A DNA stretch of 64,000 bases from Taudactylus pleione. Its lineage: Eukaryota; Chordata; Amphibia; Anura; Myobatrachidae. Shown here piece after piece: positions 49,221-58,430 of the stretch; within the stretch, counting starts at the first letter, position 1; each line of letters begins with the position of its first letter. The notes under the pieces are model-generated. The model did not search any database, was not told the origin of the DNA, and worked only from the letters and a program-made list of their open reading frames with translations. The stretch covers positions 14,081,501 through 14,145,500 of the forward strand of contig JAUIMM010000188.1 of assembly GCA_031769625.1 (NCBI GenBank), given 5' to 3'. Both the position numbers and the translations under genes were made by a program.

Positions 49221-50509
49221 TATCACAGATATCTCCTGCTTACCTTCCTCTGGTGGAATGGCCCGCTGTCCCCATACACTAGTATCACAGATATCTCCTA
49301 CTTACCTTACTCTCCCGGAATGTTCCGCTGTCCCCATACACTAGTATCACAGATATCTCCTACTTACCTTACTCTCCAGGAATGGCCTTCTGTCCTCATA
49401 CACTAGTATCACAAATATCTCCTACTTACCTTCCTCTCTCGGAATGGCCCGCTGTCCTCATACACTAGTATCACAGATATCTCCTACTTACCTTCCTCTC
49501 CCGGAATGGCCCACTGTCCCCATACACTAGTATCACAGACATCTCCTGCTTACCTTTACCTAGCGGAATGGCCCGCTGTCCCCATACACTTGTATTACAG
49601 ATATCTCCTGCTTACCTATATCTGGTGGAATGGCCCGCTGTCCCCATACACTAGTATCACAGATATCTCCTGCTTACCTTCCTCTCCCGGAATGGCCCGC
49701 TGTCCCCATACAGTAGTATCACAGATATCTCCTGCTTACCTTCCTCTGGCGGAATGGCACCCTGTCCCCATACACTAGTATCACAGATATCTCCTGCTTA
49801 CCTTTCTCTTCCGGAATGGCCCGCTGTCCCCATACACTAGTATCACAGATATCTCCTGCTTACCTTTCTCTTTCGGAATGGCCCGCTGTCCCCATACACT
49901 AGTATCACAGATATCTCCTGCTTACCTATATCTGGCGGAATGGCCCACTGTCCCCATACACTAGTATCACAAATATCTCCTACTTACCTTCCTCTCCCGG
50001 AATGGCCTGCTGTCCCCATACACTAGTATCACAGATATCTCCTGCTTACCTTTCTCTCCCAGAATGGCCTGCTGTCCCCATACACTAATATCACAGGTTT
50101 CTCCTGCTTGCCTTTCTCTCCTGGAACGGTCCGCTGTCCCCATACACTAGTATCACAGATATCTCCTGCTTACCTTCCTCTGGCGGAATGGCACACTGTC
50201 CCCATACACTAGTATCACAGATATCTCCTACTTACCTTTCTCTCCTGGAATGGCCCGCTGTCCCCATACACTTGTATCACAGATATCTCCTGCTTACCTT
50301 CCTCTGGCGGAATGGCACTCTGTCCCCATACACTAGTATCACAGATATCTCCTACTTACCTTTCTCTTCCGGAATGGCCCGCTGTCCCCATACACTAGTA
50401 TCACAGATATCTCATGCTTACCTTTCTCTTCCGGAATGGCCCGCTGTCCCCATACACTAGTATCACAGATATCTCCTGCTTACCTATATCTGGCGGAATG
50501 GCCCGCTAT
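49221..50509 (+). repeat. 62-bp minisatellite, about 21 copies, inside element A copy 2
   Basis: This is the same unit as at 43,480-44,536, with the variants CTCTCCCGGAATGG and CTATATCTGGCGGAATGG. At the left border the first unit lies in a palindrome: AAGCAGGAGATAT at 49,211-49,223 is the exact reverse complement of 49,229-49,241, so the array starts in an inner inverted repeat. Confidence 0.93.
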
Positions 50510-50897
50510 GGGGACAGAATTCATCAAGCCCCGAAAATACAATAATCTTCAGATAGCGACTGCTCCTGCTCCAGACTCGCTACCTGCTCCTTCCCTATCC
50601 TTTCGGATCCTTGTGTCCCTGTCCGGCAACTTCAGCCTGACATAGGGGTTCTTGTGTGCATGCATGACCTGTAGGTAACGTATGCGCACTACCGTCACTG
50701 CTCCGAAAGGATCAGTGTAAAGATTCAATGTGAAGCCTCTCACAGGACCCCTGATTTTCCGATCAGCTGTCATCGCGCCGGAGCAAGGCTGAATTGCTCT
50801 GGATTCCGCATTGAGTTAGAATTTTAATCATCAGGGTCTGAACTGACCGCGATATTTAACATCATGTATAGACCCCTATACCACAGCATTTTATAAT

Positions 50898-50945
50898 TAT
50901 CTATCTATCTATCTATCTATCTATTGTCTATCTATCTATCTATTG

Positions 50946-50994
<49 letters not shown>

Positions 50995-51008
50995 ATATCT
51001 ATCTATAC
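50898..51008. repeat. (TATC)n microsatellite
   Basis: Tandem CTAT units, with two CTATTGTC interruptions, run for about 110 bp directly right of element A copy 2. Confidence 0.95.
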
Positions 51009-51503
51009 ATCGAACTAATGGTAAGATAACAAAAAGAGTTACACTTACTGTTCATTGCCTAACTAGTATCTTTCCTTACAAGTTTCTCTGTTTTGTTAAT
51101 GTACTGTAACGTACTTGTGTGAGCTGATAATTACATTTTCATTATTCACACATTTTTAAATTATTGAACATAGTAAACATTTAAAATGCACAACATAGAA
51201 CAAGAATTTGGAAAAGCAACAACATCATAAATGTGTTTTACTACAGTGAACTTAAAATTGTATACACAGATTTATTAGAAAATAGTTGAAACCTCCAGAG
51301 ACAAATGAAAATACCTCCCGTAGCAGAAAGAATAGACTATGTTATAAGTTAAACACTTGTTAATGTTTTAAACCTTCAAGTTGTTTTTAAAATATTATTT
51401 TGTTTAAGAACATCAAATTACAAAAGGAGTTGTTGCAGTGGTGGGCGATGGGGCGACCCAATTTTGTGGAAAAATAATAATTTTTGAGGGTCTTTGTTTT
51501 TAT
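51009..51503. other. AT-rich stretch with nothing recognised
   Basis: About 500 bp of AT-rich sequence with no open frame, RNA or repeat that I can name. Confidence 0.5.
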
Positions 51504-51835
51504 TAGAGATGTTCGCTAACCCCCTGTGTTTTGGTTTAGGTTTTGGATCTGGATTAATCGTTGTGTTTTGGTTTTGAATCCATTTTTGTTTTCTTTTTTT
51601 AATGATAAAACATTTTTAAACACATCTAAAATCATGTAATTTTTGCAATCTGTAATCCGAAATTTGGTTTTAAAATCACCAGTGGTGCCTAGGATATAGT
51701 ACAGTATATTGTGATTTTTTTCTTTTGTTTGTGTCAACACAGGATCAGTTGGTGCAACCAAATTCCCAAATGAAAGTTCCAGTGCAAAGTCTGAGTTTGC
51801 AGCTACCATTTAATAAAAATAAATCATGAAAACAA
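51504..51835 (-). mobile_element. hAT end fragment related to the large hAT element
   Basis: The sequence begins TAGAGATGTTCGC and continues with GTGTTTTGGTTTAGG, GTTTTGGATCTGGAT and GTGTTTTGGTTTTG. This is the same pattern as the subterminal region of the large hAT read from its right end (43,262 leftwards). The preceding octamer GTTTTTAT fits nTnnnnAn. I found no matching right end, so it is a fragment or has an unrecognised border. The right limit given is approximate. Confidence 0.6.
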
Positions 51836-51869
51836 ATTGCAACTAATATATTAACACAGTAATTGTTAC

Positions 51870-52218
51870 CAGGGGCATAACCAGAAGTATGGGGGCCCCA
51901 TAGCAAAATTTCCCCGGGGCTCTTCCCCTAGCCCCGTAATCCTTACCTCCTCCTGAGCCTGGCACAATGCTCCATCTCTCCTCACTGAAGCTGGGAGGAT
52001 GTCATCATAGCCACGCCTCCTCCCAGCTCCTAAGAGAGCTGACATAATTTTAATCAGGCGCCGGTCGTGAGCCAATCAGAACTCGCGAGTTCCTATTGGC
52101 TCGCGGCCAGGTCCTAATTAAAAATGACATCGGTGTAGTACTTGGCAGGGTGCAGGGGGTTGCTTGCTTGGGTCCCATAGCAAGCGCAACTCTGGCACCC
52201 TCTATAGTTACGCCAGTG
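51870..52218. mobile_element. 349-bp hAT-like MITE with perfect 8-bp duplication
   Basis: It begins CAGGGGCATAACC and ends GTTACGCCAGTG. ATTGTTAC lies exactly on both sides (51,862-51,869 and 52,219-52,226), an 8-bp duplication that fits nTnnnnAn. A central palindrome at 52,069-52,102 pairs GAGCCAAT with ATTGGCTC around CTCGCGAG (15 of 17 arm positions). Confidence 0.9.
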
Positions 52219-52506
52219 ATTGTTACCTTTTCAAAGTTAAAAGGACTATGGGTATGGTTCAGTATTGTATCAAACACGATGGCTTGCATATAGCACCGAT
52301 TGTGAGACACCTGCATGTTCAGTATCAGTACTGCTCACGTGCAGGTCTCCCTCTGTGAGATCACTCGCAGTTCCCTCAGGCCACAGCCTGATGGTCACAC
52401 TGCAGTCATTTGGGGGTGGACGTGGCAAGTCTCTGTTTCAGAAGACTTGGGTGTAACTTTCCTGTTTCCTGGGAGTGCTGAGGCCAGCAGCCAAACAATG
52501 AGACAG

Positions 52507-53033
52507 TGGGACCAGGTGTTTTTTTCTATATGGGACCAGGTGTTTTTCTATATGGGACCAGGTGTTTTTTCTTTATGGGACCTGGTGTTTTTTCTATATA
52601 GGACCAGGTTTTTTTTTCTATATGGGACAAGGTGTTTTTTTCTATTTGGGACCTGGTGTTTTTCTATATAGGACCAGGTGTTTTTCTATATGGGCCAGGT
52701 ATTTTTCTATATAGGACCAGGTGTTTTTCTATATGGGACCAGGTGTTTTTTCTTTATGGGATCTGGTGTTTTTCTATAGAGGACCAGGTGTTCTTTCTAT
52801 ATGGGACAAGGTGTTTTTTTCTATTTGGGACCTGTTGTTTTTTCTTTATGGGACCTGGTGTTTTTATATATAGGACCAGGTGTTTTATCTATATGGGATA
52901 AGGTGTTTTTTCTATTTGGGACCTGTTGTTTTTTCTTTATGGGACCTGGTGTTTTTATATATAGGACCAGGTGTTTTATCTATATGGGATAAGGTGTTTT
53001 TTCTATTTGGGACCTGGTGTTTTTCTATTTTCT
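52507..53033 (+). repeat. 22-25-bp T-rich minisatellite
   Basis: Units of the form GGGACCAGGTGTTTTTCTATAT repeat about 22 times, varying in T-run length and in ACC/ACA/ATA. A larger duplication of 91 bp (four units) is visible from 52,827 and again from 52,918. The open frames rich in F, W and G are produced by the repeat. Confidence 0.92.
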
Positions 53034-53750
53034 TAAAAACATTTAATTTTACTAGTGCTACTAAAGTAAATAAAATCTCAATTACATTCAAAAGTTTGTG
53101 TTTACTAGGTGGAGACGATAATATATATATACAGGCGGGATTGGCACCTATAGGTACGACTGAAGCCACGGTGTATGAGGACATATCAGTAGCGCATATT
53201 GTTCTGGTGCTGATCAGGTCACCAACACCTCAACAGATGGACATAAATACACTTATTTTATGTGCAGCTATTAGGAGCTTCTGTTCTGAGCGGATACTTC
53301 CTCAGCATTGCTCCCTGCATCTGAACTAATCCTATCAGACTACATAGAGATGTTATCAAACTTTACTGTAGGTCCGGCTCAAAAAAATGGTTCAAGAGTC
53401 ACTTTGAGACACATTTAAGCCTTCGAGAAACTGAGGACACTTTTGGCAATTGAAAGGACCATAACACGTGAACTGTAAAACATAGGTCGCTTCCTATATA
53501 AAAGAACTGCTTACAACCAACACAAAGACAAATAAACGCTTCAGGAGTTTACCATAACTGAAGATAATGGAGATGAAATTGTACGTGATGCTGGGGGACA
53601 GAAGACCTCCAGGATAAAGCAGACGCAGGTTTAGCCTTTTCATGAAGAAAATGATTGACAACAGTGAAAATTACCTTTAACACAACCGCACACCTAATGT
53701 AACATTTTGTTTTTTTTTATATGCATGCAAACTTTTACATTTATTTCTGG
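53034..53750. other. Unassigned AT-rich stretch
   Basis: No gene or named element recognised between the minisatellite and the (ATT)n tract. Confidence 0.45.
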
Positions 53751-53753
53751 AGA

Positions 53754-53790
<37 letters not shown>
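53754..53790. repeat. (ATT)n microsatellite
   Basis: About 12 ATT units in a row. Confidence 0.95.
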
Positions 53791-54247
53791 CAGTATGACT
53801 GCATCTATATTGTAAGGAATAATAATACACAACTTCTATTTCCACCTTGCCTTAGCAACTCCTTCCAGCTCCAGCCAGCAGCCAAGGTGTTAAATTTGTG
53901 TTCCTAATGGACTGTGATAAACATCTTGACGGTCCAGGAAAGAGTTTGGAGATGTTTAATAAATACAGAACTGTTCCTTAACATCAGCTCCTATTGTACT
54001 GAAGTTTCAGCCGAAACTTGTAATTTGAGGTTTGCATATGCTATAATAGAAGCAATTACCATGAGTGAAATCTCTCTTAGTCAGACTTCTGAGAGTCGTT
54101 AGGGAAATTTAGGTCACCTCCGTAGCCTAGGACACAGCGTATTGTGCTTTAAACTGATTATCTGGGGAAGATAAAGGAGGGGGTTACTTGAACTTAGCTG
54201 TTTGAATATAAAACTGTGTACGTACCACTCTGTATCTCTCTCAAGCC
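53791..54247. other. Unassigned stretch
   Basis: About 450 bp with no recognisable gene, RNA or repeat. Confidence 0.45.
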
Positions 54248-54605
54248 CAGGGGGATATTTATAATGGGTCCAGGGGCCACACGGGCCCTTGGGTCCAGGG
54301 GGGCCCACACCGCACACTCTGCACCAATATTTTTTAATACTTACCTCTCTGATGTCCTGCGTCGGTTGTAGCACTGTACAAAACACCTGGACAATGGTCG
54401 CCGCTGACAATTTACTGGCGTTTTGCGCATGCACAGTAGGGAAATTGCGAGGAAAATGGCAGACGCTCCATTTTCCCAGTGTCCTGCGCATTCGCCGTAG
54501 ACTCTGGGCACATACTAGTGCCCAGAGTTTACTGTTGCGGTCAGTGTGCGGCCGGCCGCTGGGGAGAGAGGAGGGGTCCCGGACTCCTCTCTGAATATGC
54601 CTCTG
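54248..54605. mobile_element. 358-bp hAT-like MITE, older copy
   Basis: The left end CAGGGGGATATTTATAATGG and the right end (reverse complement CAGAGGCATATTCAGAG) are imperfect inverted repeats. The flanks CTCAAGCC (54,240-54,247) and GCCAAGCC (54,606-54,613) agree at 6 of 8 positions, consistent with an old 8-bp duplication. The inside is GC-rich. No coding capacity. Confidence 0.6.
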
Positions 54606-54845
54606 GCCAAGCCTACTGTGTGCGGCCGGTGTAAACAGAATTGGTACTTTGCTAAATAATCACAACTAATTAGGTTTTAGTGCATCCTATATATATGATT
54701 AAAGGTGGTTGATACTAGTTACAGTTCAGTTGTTTATTGATTTAGGACTAGTAGATTATTCTCTATATGTAAGAGGAAACTTTTATAACTAAGGATGTGA
54801 TCTACACATCTAGTACGCCATCTTTTTGTTAGCTGGCACCCCAAG

Positions 54846-54955
54846 TGCCATTGTTCTGGAACCCTCAAAAAGTGATTTTTTTTTTTGTAAAATGTTTCAA
54901 CATTTTTCAAACTTTTTGAAAAGCCACTTGAGGTTCCAAGGTACAACAATCCATA
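54846..54955. repeat. Imperfect foldback of about 110 bp
   Basis: CCATTGTTCTGGAACCCTCAA at the left pairs imperfectly with TTGAGGTTCCAAGG and ACAACAATCC at the right. It may be a very small inverted-repeat element. The borders are approximate and I see no target duplication. Confidence 0.4.
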
Positions 54956-55038
54956 TGTATCCGCTAGTGGCTGTACCCCACATACTATGTCTAAACAGAT
55001 ACAATGGACAGTACTACTGCACCTACTGTTTGGTCAAA

Positions 55039-55634
55039 GGGCCTGATTCAGAGCCGCTCGTAAGCGGCCGCTCGTTCGCTCCGAGCGATGTTCGCACAAC
55101 TGCATGCGTATGGGTCATAATGCGCATGCGCCAACCAGTCAGTGCGGTCGGAAATCAAGCGCTCGCAAAATAGCGAGTGCCTGCTAATTTGAGTGACAGG
55201 ATGAGGCATTTGTGGGTGGTAACAGGGGAAGGTGCTTGAAAACGGGGAGTAGAGATCGGAACGTAGGCGTGCCAAACGGTCAAAACGGGCGTTTTAAGGG
55301 TGTCCATAATTAACAAAGCAGCGTCATCGGCCACGTCACTTGGTTGTCTCATAGCCTGAACTGTTCGCATTATTGCGGTAGGAAAATCCAACCACAAGCA
55401 CTGCGAGCAGTTCAGACGTCTTTCGATGTACTCGATTAATCTAATAAATAGCGGAGATGACGTAGGATGCGAGTGGCCAGGGGGCGTCTTTACAAAATAG
55501 CGAGCGCATGTTTCGTCCGCTCGCTCAGACATAGAGGCGTCAACAGACCGCAAAGAGCGAGCGCTCCATTTAAATATCCGACCCCTTTTTCTGAACGAGC
55601 GAGCGCAAATAGCGTCCGGCTCTGAATCAGGCCC
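55039..55634. mobile_element. Inverted-repeat element C, copy 2 (596 bp)
   Basis: It has the same perfect 16-bp ends as copy 1 (GGGCCTGATTCAGAGC and its complement), flanked by AAA at 55,036-55,038 and 55,635-55,637. The interior matches copy 1 throughout, for example GGTAACAGGGGAAGGTGC and ATTAATCTAATAAATAGCGG. It keeps more CpG sites than copy 1. Confidence 0.88.
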
Positions 55635-55675
55635 AAAGTTCATATTCATTCGCTGGGCCTCAGTAATAAGAAAGG

Positions 55676-56566
55676 AAGGCCTTGGCTGTAGTTAGCAGAC
55701 TCCTAAGTGCAATATAGATTTTAGGGAAAATTTCAGTGCTACAACGGTGTTACTGGTTATTTCCTCAGCTGATATTGATTGAATTGACCCCTCCTATCTC
55801 TGTCTCCCAACAGGTAATCAGCAATTATTATCGCAAGTCTCCGTTACTCCAAGGGTTGCCTACCTTTAATATTCTCGGGGGGTGGGGCTTGACAATTCGC
55901 GTCATTAAGCCCCGCCCCCTCACAGTAAAATTGCCGCAATTGGGCACAATTTACATAGGGGGCGGGGCCAAATGCTGTGATTCATGCCGAATCACAGATT
56001 AAGCCCCGCCCCCTTCACGGAGACCCGCGATTGCCGCGGGTATTCTCCTAATTCTGCCCACTTCACTAGGAAGTGGGCAGAATGCGGGAGAAGTGCCTAC
56101 CCTTCCGGGGGTGCGGGGGCTTACCCGAAAAATCAGGAGCCTCCCGCGAAAACCGGGAGGGTAGGCATGTATGGTTACTCCTGATGTGCTGATTTGTTTG
56201 AATAATATATTTAGGTAATCAGCAATGATTATCGCAAGTTCTGCTGCAGTCTTATAATAATTTATTGTATATAAATTGCCATAAGTACTTTCTCCAGTCA
56301 TTAGATTGTGTGTAGGCATGATTGAACTTAAGTCCTAAATGTTTGGTATGTGCTACATGTTCGTTTAAGCCATTTTATTGCTGGGTCTGTATTGGCTGGC
56401 TAGTGGGGGCTTGTCATTAATTAGGATGCACACTTGGCTACATCTCTACTTAAATATCATTCACTAGGCTGTTTTAGCCTTGGCTGGAGTTTGCAGACTC
56501 CTAGGTGCAGAATCACAAGTGCACTATAGATTTTAGGGAAAATTTCAGTGCTACACCGGCATTAAA
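55676..56566 (+). repeat. Pair of direct repeats of about 75 bp (55,676 and 56,483), interrupted
   Basis: CCTTGGCTG, GCAGACTCCTA and TAGATTTTAGGGAAAATT occur in the same order at 55,676-55,745 and 56,483-56,565. Between them a second short pair (AGGTAATCAGCAAT with TTATCGCAAG) lies at about 55,812 and 56,213. The second copy is preceded by a TATA-like CTACTTAAATATC. This could be the remains of an LTR pair or a local duplication; I cannot decide. Confidence 0.5.
55851..56173. mobile_element. 323-bp palindrome-rich MITE with perfect 8-bp duplication
   Basis: GTTACTCC lies exactly on both sides (55,843-55,850 and 56,174-56,181). The ends AGGGTTGCCTACC and GGTAGGCATGTATG are imperfect inverted repeats. 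Inside are GC boxes (GGGGGCGGGGCC and GCCCCGCCCCC) enclosing CTGTGATT/AATCACAG, and a perfect 14-bp hairpin (ATTCTGCCCACTTC at 56,051-56,064 with GAAGTGGGCAGAAT at 56,070-56,083). The superfamily is not certain; the 8-bp duplication suggests hAT. Confidence 0.75.
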
Positions 56567-56804
56567 TCGAAGGAAAACAGAAGGAGAACATTTCATCAAA
56601 CACAACTAAATTGCTATCAATACTGCATATGGACACTTATGTAGCATCAAGTGTGAGTTCACTACCTCTTCACAACAAACACCTGCTGCCTGCATAACCA
56701 GGACATGCAACACTGAACTTCTTGTTTGATCGGGATGTAGTCTGGAACCCGACGGTCTAAATGCCGACCGCCAGCTTCCAGACTGCTTTATCCCAACTAG
56801 GGAT
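56567..56804. other. Unassigned stretch
   Basis: No gene or element recognised before the hairpin region. Confidence 0.4.
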
Positions 56805-56809
56805 GAATG

Positions 56810-56895
56810 ACAGGTGTCTAAATCTAGACGCCTGTCATTTGCCCGACGTCAGGAGACTGGCGCCCGGCATCCCAATCGAGTGGATGCCGGGCGCC
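56810..56895. repeat. Two adjacent hairpins, one with a perfect GC-rich stem
   Basis: GACAGGTGTCTA and TAGACGCCTGTC at about 56,810-56,837 form a near-perfect palindrome with one mismatch. GGCGCCCGGCATCC at 56,859-56,872 pairs exactly with GGATGCCGGGCGCC at 56,882-56,895 around a 9-nt loop. The pair directly precedes the G-rich TTAGGG-like tract and is probably part of the same repeat element. Confidence 0.8.
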
Positions 56896-56914
56896 GCAGC
56901 GGACAGCCGCGGGG

Positions 56915-57180
56915 GGGGAGGGTTAGGTATAGGGCTCTCAGGAGGGACTTAGGGTTAGGCACTGAGGGACTGGGAGGTTAGGGTTAGGCTACGGGGAGGG
57001 AGGGTTAGGCTAAGCACCCCCTGGGGGAGGTTAGGGTTAGGCACGCCCCCGGAGGTTTAGGCAGCGGGGAAGGGGGGGTTAAGTTTAGACACTTAGAGGG
57101 GGGCTTAGGGTTAGGCACAGGGGGGGAAGTTAGGGTTAGGCACCCCTAAGGAGGGTTAGGGTTAGAGGGGTTAGGTTAGT
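56915..57180 (+). repeat. G-rich TTAGGG-like degenerate minisatellite
   Basis: GGTTAGGGTTAGGCAC and variants recur about every 25-40 bp, separated by G-runs (GGGGGAGG, AGGGGGGG). The motif resembles the vertebrate telomere repeat, but the units are not contiguous TTAGGG, so this is a dispersed repeat rather than a telomere. The G-runs could form quadruplexes. Confidence 0.75.
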
Positions 57181-57759
57181 AAATACTTACCTTTACCTCT
57201 TTTTTCACAAAAATCTAATTTCTTATTTGTACCAAAGCAAAGTAACCTCTAAACCTTGTATATACGGTCTGATTTACCATTGCTTTTGCCTAGCCTCACA
57301 ACTTTGAACTTTTTTTTTATTACTCATTTTCAAATTACTTTAAATCACATATATTCCCCTAAAAAAAAACCCTAATTTGTTCATCATGCATACGCATTCA
57401 CCAACAGTGTTCTTTCACCAGCATTTTTGAAAAACCTTCAACACTGTCGTTCTCACACAAACACTATTCTTAGCTCATCCACACCGTGACTATGTATTCT
57501 TCAAATTCTCACTTTACTCAGTGCCTACCTAATCCTTCATTATGCCCCCTGTTCCCACCTCTATCCTTTCCCCCTAGTCTCCTCCACTTCTCTCCCCTCC
57601 TTTGTCTGTATGCCTCCCCTCTGTTTCCCTCCTTCTCCTCTCCTGTTACTCCTCTTTCATTCTTTTCTCCCCCACAATGGTCCTACTACCCAACCACTAA
57701 GCTGAGCACCCACCCGCCTAACCTTCTCCCTATCACTCCACCACACCTTCATCTACATC
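57181..57759. other. AT-rich then pyrimidine-rich stretch
   Basis: AT-rich sequence up to about 57,480 is followed by CT-rich sequence to about 57,760. The latter may be part of the LINE that follows, but I see no conserved motif in it. Confidence 0.4.
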
Positions 57760-58313
57760 ACACTAATCTCACTCCCTCTCCTACAAATGCATCCCACCTC
57801 TCTTGCCTATTGATCACTTCCTTCCATTCCTGCCTCCAAGATCTCGCCCGTGCTGCTCCCTACCTCTGGTACTCTCTCCCTCTCCGGCTCTCCACCTCTC
57901 TACAAATCTTCAAACGGGCTCTCAAGACTCACTACTTTAAAGCCTTCCAGCTCTCATCCTAATCTGCTGCTCACATGCTTCTTCCTGACTGTCTACCCTA
58001 TCTGTGTCACCCCTGTCTGTCTCCCCCCCCCTATAGAATGTAAGCTCTCACGAGCAGGGCCCTCTTCCCTTATGTGCTTTTCCTTCCCTCACTCATACGA
58101 TCATCTACTCAAAACTATCCACAAGGGCACTTAACACTTGGTAGCTAACATCCTGCTACTTTTTTGAGCGTTAGGATCGCTGCAGCAATGTTTATAAACC
58201 ATGTTCTTATTCTGTATTGTCTTGTACTGTAAGTCGCTGTTTTACATGTTTTCTCATTTATTTATGTACTTTGTGAGGCGCTGCGGAACCCTTGTGGCGC
58301 CATATAAATAAAG
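57760..58313 (+). mobile_element. LINE 3' end (L2/CR1-like), truncated
   Basis: An open frame ending at 57,962 contains AAPYLWYSLPLRL, then SLQIFKRALKTHYFKAF. This resembles the pattern A-P-x-L-W-N-S-L-P ... S-L-x-x-F-K-x-x-L-K-T-H-L-F that closes the ORF2 protein of L2/CR1-type non-LTR retrotransposons. The 3' UTR has ATGTAAGCTCTCACGAGCAG, GCGCTGCGGAACCC and CATATAAATAAAGG before the (AAT)n tail. The element is strongly 5'-truncated, as is usual for LINE copies. The left limit is approximate. Confidence 0.65.
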
Positions 58314-58314
58314 G

Positions 58315-58365
<51 letters not shown>

Positions 58366-58366
58366 T
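58314..58366 (+). repeat. (AAT)n tail of the LINE
   Basis: About 16 AAT units directly follow the AATAAAGG at the LINE end. Short tandem tails are typical of L2/CR1-type LINEs. Confidence 0.9.
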
Positions 58367-58430
58367 AAATGCTGCATTACCTTACCTATATAATTTTTTT
58401 GGGGGAAAAGATTGATAAAAGCCCAGTAAA

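Larger units (their letters stand above)
48250..50876 (+). mobile_element. Inverted-repeat element A, copy 2, with nested insertion
   Basis: The left end GGGGCCTATTCATCATC and the right end (reverse complement GGGGTCTATACATGATG) match copy 1. The flanks are TAT at 48,247-48,249 and TAT at 50,877-50,879. Element B interrupts it at about 48,326-49,180, directly after GCAATTGTAAAAAT, a sequence shared with copy 1. The minisatellite and the 3' part (from GGGGACAGAATTCATCAAG) then continue as in copy 1. Confidence 0.75.

Noticed and set aside
52315..53329. Phenylalanine-rich frames at the T-rich minisatellite
   Set aside because: They are produced by the GGGACCAGGTGTTTTT repeat and shift with T-run length.
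55155..55649. 164-codon minus-strand frame inside element C copy 2
   Set aside because: It lies within a short inverted-repeat element, is not preserved in copy 1, and shows no transposase motif.
56915..57180. True telomere or telomere fusion
   Set aside because: TTAGGG units are scattered among other G-rich sequence, not contiguous, and the surroundings are ordinary interspersed repeats.
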